A stretch of 64,000 nt of DNA. Source: Gnetum montanum (lineage: Eukaryota; Streptophyta; Gnetopsida; Gnetales; Gnetaceae). A model generated the notes under the pieces. The model saw only the letters and a program-made list of their open reading frames with translations, was not told where the DNA came from and did not search any database. Of the stretch, positions 56,384 through 64,000 are shown piece by piece. The stretch lies in the NCBI GenBank assembly GCA_015680685.1, contig MNCI01020374.1, forward strand, positions 60,965 to 124,964. Reading direction: 5' to 3'. Every line of letters begins with the position of its first letter. The stretch's first letter is position 1. Both the position numbers and the translations under genes were made by a program.

Positions 56384-57250
56384 TGTATTGACCTAAATTG
56401 TTGGTGTAAGGCTGGAAGGGAAATAGACATCGAGAGATCGTTGGGTAGACACAGCTGACCCTGCCTTCACCCGAGGGCAAGCTGGAAAAGTAAACGAAGG
56501 TAGAGTGCCTTGGATGGTTTGCACGCAAATCAACCAAGGACTTCCCTGAGTGTAAGCTATGGCTAGCACTGGGGTTATCATAAATGATGTCTTAAAAAGT
56601 ATAAATGCACGTAAAATGTAAACATAAGCCATGAGACATAAGACGTAAATGTAAACGTAAGGCGTAAACAAGACGTAAACTAAATTGAATGTGTAAATTG
56701 AATGTAAACTGAATGTAAGTAGAAATGTAAACAAAACATAAAACAGAATGTAAAATAGAAAATGGAAATAATGTTTGATTAACAAAATGGAAATAATGTA
56801 TCGCTTAGAAAAGATGTGCACCGGTCAAAGCGTAGCTGCGTGTAGATGGCAGGTTGAATGCCTAACCTCGAGGTGATGTAACGTGATGATGTGATGAATG
56901 TGAGAAATTCTTGGATGCCAATAATCAGGTGTGCTGAGCACCCAAGGATTGAAGGTTCTGTACTTTCTTAGAATTTTTGATGTCTCCAATTGCCCCTTAG
57001 TTTATGTGAATTAACAGGGTATTTATAAGATTGGGCCGAACTCGGGCACGGAATTCAAGAATGGAATCAATGGCTGGGAGATAAGAGAAAAGCGGATCTA
57101 GTGACATGTGTCTAATGGATAGTTGTGCTCAGGTTGGATGCGTGTTGGTGAGAGTTGGATGTGTGTCGGACAGTTGTGCATGAGTTGGATGTGTGTCGGC
57201 AAGCTACGTTCTTGACCAGGTACATCGCATTTTACAATTTATGGATTATT
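56384..57250 (-). repeat. Tat-like LTR in minus orientation
   Basis: It begins TGTATTGACC (reverse complement ends GGTCAATACA) and interrupts the integrase above. CCAAGGCACTCTACCTTCG and the following CTTGCCCTCGGGTGAAGG (reverse complement) match CCAAGGTACTCTACCTTTG and CTTGCCCTTAGGCCAAGG of the plus LTR at 58436-58490. The reversed TATA box TATTTATA is near 57021. A GTAAAC-rich stretch (56600-56780) mirrors the GTTTACG-rich R/U5 of the plus LTR. The right end is uncertain, and I found no matching target duplication. Confidence 0.65.
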
Positions 57251-57262
57251 CAAGGCCAGAAA

Positions 57263-58561
57263 AGTGAAACACCACAAAATTTCGAGCTTAGTACTTTTCC
57301 AACAAGAAGCAGGTCCCTGGGACTCACAGACAACCACAGCCACATCTGGTATCAAACATGGCAACTTCGGAGATCAAATGCTTAATTTTCACTAAGTATG
57401 CATTCTCAGCGTATACGCCCAACGTATGCGCTTAAAGTTCACATTCACAGCGTATACGCTCAAGTTTTCAGCGTATATGCCCAGTGTATATGCCCGATGT
57501 TCACAGCGTATACACCCAGCGTATACGCCCGATGTTCACAGTGTATACGCCCAGCTTGTGCGACTAGCGTACACGCCCCACAAGTACGTTGAGCCTGTAC
57601 GACTGATGCATACGTCCGGCATGCAATCCCCGAAGACAGCATGAAAACAACACTGCAGAATAAGACTTGGTACAAGGCAACAACCATCAGTGTATATGCC
57701 CCGGCATATACGCTCAGCATCCTTTAGCCTATACACTCCAGTGTATACGCTCAACATCCTTTAGCATATACACTCCTGCGTATACGCTCAGCATCCACAG
57801 CGTATATGCCTAGTGTATATGCCCGTGCACATCCAGCGTATACGCTCAGCACATCAAGCGTATACGCTTAGCAAATGTAATCTATTGTACACTTGTAAAT
57901 TTTATACTTTTGCACCCGGTCAACGCGCCACGTGTCGTCCAACCCAAGTCTAACGTCAAAACCTATATAAAAGCCCCAATTTTTCACTAGATTAGGGTCA
58001 GTTCGCAAAATTTTAAGCAAACTAGAGAAAAACAGAGACGCTGAGAACTAGAGCAGAGAATCTTGTACACTGGACAACCTTGTACGCTGAGCATACAACC
58101 TCTACGCTGTGCCTACAGTTTGAACCAGCCATTAGTCCTCCTTGCATCCACCGGGGTTATTCGTCCACCTTGTGTCAAAGCCACAACTGCGTTAGATCGG
58201 TGCATTGTACTCTCATTTTGAAATGCCATTGTTACATTTTCTTCTTAAAATCTGTTACAGTTTGCATTAATTGTTACATGTATTCTGTTTACGCTCTGTT
58301 ACGTTTACGCTCCGTTCGCATTAGTTACGCTGTTTATGCTCTATTTACGCCTGTTACACCGTTCACATATAACCCAGTGTCTAGCACCTCAGTGTACGTT
58401 CAGGGAAATCCTTGCCTGATCTGCGTGTAGACCATCCAAGGTACTCTACCTTTGTTCATTCCAGCTTGCCCTTAGGCCAAGGTAGGGTCTTCTGTGCATG
58501 TCTGGATATCTCCAAGTCTTTGTTTCTTTCTAGCCAGAGACCGATGATTTCAGACGATATA
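57263..58561 (+). repeat. Tat-like 5' LTR (plus strand), start approximate
   Basis: The right end (CAGACGATATA) is fixed by the primer site five bases on; the left end at about 57263 (TGAAACACCAC) is a guess. U3 contains an array of GCGTATACGC palindromes (57405-57880), then TATATAAA at 57964-57971. R/U5 is rich in GTTTACGC/GTTACGC words (58275-58350). Confidence 0.7.
57405..57880 (+). repeat. Array of GCGTATACGC palindromes in U3
   Basis: About 18 copies of the 10-bp palindrome GCGTATACGC or single-transition variants (GTGTATACGC, GCGTATATGC, GCATATACAC), often followed by CCAGCGTA or TCAGCATCC. Spacing is irregular (15-45 bp). The long ORFs on both strands here are by-products of the array. 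Confidence 0.85.
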
Positions 58562-58566
58562 GAAAT

Positions 58567-58583
58567 TGGCGCTAGAAGGAGGG
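58567..58583 (+). promoter_or_regulatory. Primer-binding site of the Tat-like element
   Basis: TGGCGCTAGAAGGAGGG lies five bases after the LTR and starts with the TGG complementary to a tRNA CCA end. I cannot assign the donor tRNA with certainty; it is not tRNA-Asp. Confidence 0.65.
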
Positions 58584-58616
58584 CCTCTGCCTTAAACTCA
58601 CTGTGCTTTAAAAACT

Positions 58617-59045
58617 CCCAGCGTATACGCTGTCGAGTATCTATGCTGCTCTGTTTAAAACTTACTCCATTTAAAACTTACCATCTGCAAGTCTCTCAGC
58701 GTTTACGCCACTGACCATACGCTGACTCTGTCTGTAAAATCCTCAGCGTCTACGCTGCTAACACATACGCCGCTCACTTTACGCTGTATACTTTGTCTAC
58801 GCTACATACAAGACCCTGTCTATGCCCTAAACTCGTTTACGCTGCCATCCATATACGCTACACTCTGTACGTTGTAACCTTGTTTACGCTGTACGCTGAC
58901 ACTGTATACACTGCACACTCTATGTCATAGATTCTCTACGCTAATACTATACGTTGCATACCTATACGCTATCTACGCCATCTACGCTAAAGCCTACGCT
59001 AAGGCCCAGTGTATACACTGTACGTCACGAACGTAGGTTTACGCT
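58617..59045 (+). repeat. Leader array of TACGCT/TACGCC words
   Basis: Between the primer site and gag, AGCGTATACGCTG, AGCGTTTACGCC, AGCGTCTACGCTG and shorter TACGCT words occur some 20-25 times. It uses the same core as the U3 array but in a looser form. The stretch has no ORF of its own. Confidence 0.75.
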
Positions 59046-59102
59046 ACACTAAATATACTAATTTCATATCCCTTCACTGCATCAGATTCTCTACTGCTCA
59101 TC

Positions 59103-62100
59103 ATGAACACCGCAAACACCACCGCTACAACCACTCAAGTCACTGACATCATGGGCACCATGGCTGTCCAACAGCCCATAGTCCAACAGCCCATGGCACA
59201 ACCCACAGTGGGGCCTCACTGATCCCTTAGGTTGCAAGGGAGGAACCCATCGTCTAACATCATAAGTCAAGACTAGTACAACTTCATATGCCTGAAAATA
59301 CAAGCTGGCTTAGCTGTGGACTGAGCCGAAATAGAAGTTAAAAGGCAATACGAGCTTTTCTACAGGGGAGGGTAAGAGTTCATTCCTTCCCTGTATGATA
59401 TCATCCCTGTTCCAGAGCCTTACTCTGAGCTCATCACAAAACTCCTCCTGCAAAGGAGCCAGTCGCTAGATCAGCCTGTAGTAAACCCTCAACCGGAAGA
59501 GAAGGATGAGTTCACTGCCCAATCTAAGCATGAAGACTCGTACCATACCCTTAGCCCACAAACTTATATAAACCCATTGTTTCACCCATTCACGGGTGAA
59601 ACTTTATCCCTCCAGCCACTGAACATCACGCAAGCACATGCACCTCAACAAGACGCAGTCGCACTCATCCCCATTCCTCCACCAACAAACGTTCAAGTCA
59701 ACATGCTTCCCCTCGCAATTCCTCCCCCAGCTACGACACCCCCATTCTTACAAATGCAACCCCCCAAAAATAATGTAGGGGCAACCTTACCACCTCACAT
59801 GATCGGGATGCCACATGTGATACTGACATCTACCTCTGCCCATTATATCCCCCGGGTCCAAACTCACGGAGCCCCTTTTACTGTCGTAACTCAACAAGTT
59901 TAGGGGATTCCTACACAAAACATGACTGGGCAATGGGCAGCGATGGGTGCTCAACCACATCAACCCCCTGACTACAACATACCACCTCACATAATGCCAC
60001 TGGTCAACATCCCCCGAACACAACCACAACAACAGCAACCCCTTGCTCACAATATGCCACCCCTGATGCCATCTGCTATAAAAATTCCACAAGTACAATT
60101 GCCAACTGCACAACTTTCAACCTTCCAACCTACTATTTAACAATCTAATCTATACACCGCACCACATCCCCAAGCTGCCACCTCACCTAGTGCTCACGAT
60201 TGGGCAGATGCTAAAAAACTAATGCAAGAACTAACTGACGAGGTCAAATGCCTCAAAACAGCTACCGACGGAGAGCTGAAGGTAGTGAACTTTTACCACG
60301 ATGACCCCATCAGCTCTTCTGTACCACCCCTAACCTTACCTAAAGGTGTATCATTGCCTACGCTAACTAAATATAATAGGGAGACGGACCCCAATGCTCA
60401 CCTTATAACATTTAGACTAGAATGCACATTACTCCAGGTGCGGCCCCATGCCATTTTGCGAGTGTTCCCTATGTCCCTTGCAGGGAGAGCACTTGATTGG
60501 TATTGGGCCTTGCCGAGAAACTTGATATTTTCCTTGGAATAGTTGTTACATCAATTCGTTACCAGGTTCAAGTATAACTTGAAACCTGAAGCGACACTTG
60601 ACAGCCTTATACAGGTCAAACAAGCGCCTTTAGAACCCGTACAAAAATTCATCCAGAGGTGGAGCACTGCTCTCAATGAGCTCCATGAGCCAATCCCATA
60701 GACATATCTGCTCACCATTCTAAAGGGGGCTATTAATGACTTTTTCAAATCCAAGTTATATTATCTCAATGTGCATAACCTTAATCAAGCCTTTGTACAA
60801 ATTAAAAATATAGAAGAGGTGGCCCAAAATAGCCATGATCCTGCGTGTTTAGCCTTCAAAAATCAACACAGTAAGAAAGATAAAGAAAAGGCTAAAACAA
60901 CTATAGCGGCAATAGTGGAAACGCAACAAGCAAATATGGCACAACAAAACAAACCGCCGGTGGCCCCTACTAATTATACTAAACCTACTCCCATGACTTC
61001 ACCAGAATCTTCCTCGTCGCAGAACCCAACACCAAACCGTACGAGAAATTTTGAGAGGAAAGAACCCTCCCAATATACGCCATTGCCTATGAAGCCATCC
61101 CAGCTATTCGATCAACCCCTCAGGGCTGGATTAATGAAACATAAACAGTTGTCCCCGGCAGCAATCCAAAGACATGACCGATTCTGTCAACTGGTTTAGA
61201 ACCCAAGCTTAGCAACGCCGGATGAACCCCCAGTACCCAAAGGTTTCAGGATGGACCACTTCTGTGACTATCACCAACGTAATGGGCATGGCACGGATTA
61301 CTGTTTCACCCTGAAACAAGACATACAATGAATGATCGATGGAGGCCAAATCACTTTTGATGAGGCCAACCCGGTCCAACCGCAGAACCAGGCTATGGGT
61401 GTGTATAAAGACCCTCTGAATACCAAAGAGGAAGCGTATGTTATTAACACAATCTACCTAGATAATGAACCTGAAACACCTAGCATTAACACCATCTACT
61501 CTGACTATGAACAACAAACGCCCAATAAGCCATTTGTAGTACGTATTTCTCCCACTGCATCAACATCCATGCCTCAATCATCATACGCCCCGCAGCAGCC
61601 TTATGTTGTCCGCATACCCCCCCCGCCATAACGGCTTTTAACACCGTGACACATGAAAAACCATACGTGGTGCATATACCTCCTGCCGTCCCTACCTCAA
61701 ATCTACCAACCCCTCCTACTCAGCCTACCTCTTACGTAGTCTGAGTGCCACCCACGGTTGCAACAGTAGAGGTCCAACCTCTGCCTAAACCAACCCCATA
61801 CGTCGTTAGGACACTCGAACGTCCTAGTGATCTCCAATCCTCTAATTCCAAAACACAAAATAAACCAAGCTCCTATGTCATCAAGGTGCCTAGCCTGTCT
61901 GGCACCCCACCATAGGCAACTGTCCAACCGCAACCCCATCTGACTCCATACGTAGGACGAATCCCAAGGCAACCTGAGGCCTCAAAACCAACTACGCCCC
62001 CGCGTCACACACGAGAATGCTTAGCAGATAGGCTTACATGTGAACGCTTGGAAAAGGAGCGTCAACAGCTAGCCTTAGGACCTCCTAAATCCACTCCATT

Positions 62101-63320
62101 AAATGCGATACCCATGACACAACCTAACGATCAACCAAACACAGGCCACGAGGGGGAATCATCCAGAAAACATGACACGCCTGAATCAACAATTCCAAAA
62201 AACAATGATAAACCAAAAATGCACGAAATAAAACTGTTGGGCCTAATGGACCAAGTTACTATCGATAAACACGCGCCCAACAGTAGAGACCTAGCAACAA
62301 CCCTAACACAGGTCACACAAGTGCTCAAACAAAAGAGTACTTCGCTAAGCTTATATGACCTAGTTTTAACATCTCAAACACATCGTGAAGCTTTGGTACG
62401 CATGCTAACGTCTAGCCCAGTAAGCAAGGACTTGCCTCCAAATGAACCTTCGATTCATGCGGTAATGTACTCGCCCCAAGGGTCAACTTCCAAACCATTA
62501 AGTTTCCATAACGATAACACCAAGGTGGATAAGAAAATAGGGGAGATAACAACAGCCCCTATGTTTATAACAATAAGAGTAAACTAATTCCAGATACATA
62601 GGGTCCACGTAGATGATGGAGCTGCCACAAACGTAGTCCCATATCCCATCATCGAACAACTCGAGCTCACAGAGCAAATCAGACCAACCACTACCACATG
62701 CTTGAAATGATTCAGCGGGTCACATGTGATAGTTAAAGGCATCGTGACCTTGGACTTCATAGGAGGGGACCAATTCCCCACATCCGCCAAATTCGTAGTA
62801 ATTGATGAGATGCCAGGATTCAACCTAATATTAGGAAGGCCTTGGTTAGCCCAACTAAAAGCAGTCTCATCCCCTATACACCAGGAGATTTACCTGCCTT
62901 ATGAAGGTGGTGAAATCATCATACATGGGGAGGCTGCTACACCCATCATCTCATCATACATAGACACAGACCAAGGCTCAGAGGTTAAGCTCGAAGAGCC
63001 TAGATAGCATGACATAAATGAACAACCACTGACAAGCGATAATCCTTTAAACACAGAAGAAAATCCACCCAAAATAGAACTACCTGGGCCAGACAATGCA
63101 CATACACCTCCTCACTTAGAAATAACAACTAACACAGAACTCACACCAAATGCCAAAACATTTGAAAACATTGATGCGGAAACTATTCCATCAGATGTCC
63201 CTTGGGCTGAATTACCCTTCAACATGATCAGCGAAGGGGACGCTGAATATAGAATCATACCCGCTAACTCTGCTTCCAACGTAAAAATGCGAAAAATCAA
63301 AAAATTACTAAACCAATGAA
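59103..63320 (+). pseudogene. gag-protease of the Tat-like element
   Basis: The ATG at 59103 ('MNTANTTATTTQVTDIMG') opens one frame that holds to about 61620. There it shifts after a run of nine C (61616-61624) and continues to the double stop near 63318 (about 1,400 codons). The N-terminal ~370 codons are Pro/Gln/Thr-rich. The gag domain (60330-60830) has 'LPTLTKYNRETDPNAHLITF', 'VFPMSLAGRALDWYWALPRN' and 'LIQVKQAPLEPVQKFIQRW'. The knuckle is 'CDYHQRNGHGTDYCFTLKQD' (C-x2-H-x4-H-x4-C, 61264-61320), typical of the Tat/Ogre group. A linker repeats 'PYVVRIP'-like units. The protease-like end has 'VDDGAATNVV' near 62610 and 'FNLILGRPWLAQLKAV'. There are about a dozen stops, many CAG to TAG or CGA to TGA, fewer than in the Athila copies. 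No reverse transcriptase follows. Confidence 0.82.
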
Positions 63321-63854
63321 TAATAAAGAAACGCCTATCTGAAATGACGTTAAACTACCATGTCCGCAACGACATAAAACTAGCCACGATCAGAAATGGT
63401 CGGTCAACCGAGAAACCCACCCGTGTCATTTGAAATGTTCCTTGGTTACGCTGGGGCCTGAAACGACCTTAAACTAGTGTGAATCTGGCCCGAAATGGCC
63501 TTAAACTAGTACGAATCTGGCCTGAAATGGCCTTAAACTAGATCATCCGCTTATATTTTGTTTTCCTCTTTTGTTTGTCGTTATACTCTGACTTATAATT
63601 ACATCCATGCATTACACTTAAACCACAAAAACGAACCAAAACAGTTTACATTTTTGTGTCATGTTTTCAATTAAACTCAAAATCAACAAAAACAACTTTT
63701 CATATATATACATGCAATGATGTACAAGTATAAGAGTTAACTATTTTCATCCATTTGTGCAACATAACTCGAAATTTGCAATTTACAATTCTCGTATAAA
63801 TTTGAGTCAGAATAGTTTCACAATAAAAAAAAAATGATAAAAAACTAAAATAAA
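63321..63854 (+). repeat. Post-protease spacer with a 32-bp tandem repeat
   Basis: GAAATGGCCTTAAACTAGTACG with ATCTGGCC, and close variants, occur three times at about 63458-63541, with looser relatives from 63340. The rest is AT-rich. No reverse transcriptase, RNase H or integrase motif lies between the protease and the antisense exon. Confidence 0.7.
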
Positions 63855-63956
63855 CTAAACATCTGGGATGGGAGGGTCATCCTCTTTAGACCCGCTGGCA
63901 TCATGGGCCCCCACTTCACTGGGACCAGCTTCGTAGACATCATCACTACCTTGATC
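63855..63956 (-). CDS. Last exon of a putative antisense ORF (34 codons with stop)
   Basis: On the minus strand, TCTCTTTTGGCATTTTCAG (63975-63957) is a good 3' splice-site sequence. It is followed by an open, acidic, C-terminal-looking exon, 'DQGSDDVYEAGPSEVG' continuing 'AHDASGSKEDDPPIPDV', ending at TAG (63857-63855). It has no internal stop and codon-like composition, unlike the surrounding decay. Extra antisense, spliced ORFs downstream of the coding region are known from Tat-lineage Gypsy elements, which is the most likely identity. A host gene overlapping the window edge is the alternative. The upstream exon(s) lie beyond 64000. Confidence 0.45.
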   Translation of the reverse strand, partial: DQGSDDVYEAGPSEVGAHDASGSKEDDPPIPDV

Positions 63957-64000
63957 CTGAAAATGCCAAAAGAGATAATCAACGTAAGAACAAGAGAAAG

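Noticed and set aside
57460-57757. Overlapping ORFs on both strands with repeated 'SVYA'/'AYTL' units
   Set aside because: They are readings of the GCGTATACGC array in U3, not genes.
57405-57880. CRISPR-like array (short palindromic repeats with spacers)
   Set aside because: Spacing is irregular, repeats are 10 bp and degenerate, and the array sits in U3 of a plant LTR.

Overview
This is a window of plant nuclear DNA made almost entirely of decayed LTR retrotransposons, several nested in or abutting one another. I found no host protein-coding gene, rRNA, tRNA or CRISPR array. A plant origin is indicated by primer-binding sites matching plant tRNA-Asp (TGGCGCCGTTGCCGGGGA with CpG-type transitions), Athila-lineage Ty3/Gypsy gag-pol, a Tat/Ogre-like gag with a C-H-H-C knuckle, a plant L1 LINE and an element primed by tRNA-iMet. 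The species cannot be named. Dense in-frame TAG/TGA/TAA and visibly diverged LTR pairs fit an old, repeat-rich genome such as that of a large-genome seed plant.

Layout. 1-1632: 3' end of an Athila-like element (E0). 1850-3260: L1 LINE reverse transcriptase remnant. 3261-6140: minisatellites, low-complexity DNA and a minus-strand tRNA-Met-primed LTR element. 6146-15141: complete element E1 with a perfect 5-bp target duplication (GGCAT). 16962-25264: complete element E2 (duplication ACATA; contains a 211-N gap). 27019-27968: solo LTR (duplication ATCTT). 28510-32150: Copia-type element. 32150-34077: ORF2 fragment, then an LTR cut off just after its primer-binding site. 34095-46955: minus-strand element D with gag, pol and ORF2 between two LTRs. 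46956-51606: part of a second internal region that shares D's right LTR, so the two form a tandem. 51607-56383: inverted plus-strand gag-pol fragment. 56384 onward: two head-on LTRs of a Tat-like family, then its gag-protease and the end of an antisense ORF.

How the parts fit. Element D carries gag, pol and, in the position of Athila's env-like gene, an extra ORF (ORF2) with a plant-transposon-type domain and a long coiled coil. E1 and E2 keep the LTRs, primer site, gag, a ~2-kb non-coding spacer and ORF2, but have no pol. They look like a non-autonomous lineage mobilised by D-like partners. The spacer upstream of ORF2 holds the most interesting signals. One is a ~50-nt stem-loop whose paired bases change together between D and E1. 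Others are a 26-bp block almost unchanged in four copies, and a TACTAAT...AG|ATG splice acceptor placed exactly at the ORF2 start codon. In E1 and E2 there is also a second copy of the U3 palindrome next to a TATA-like sequence. Three isolated N bases each sit between direct duplications of 42-47 bp and look like assembly joins.
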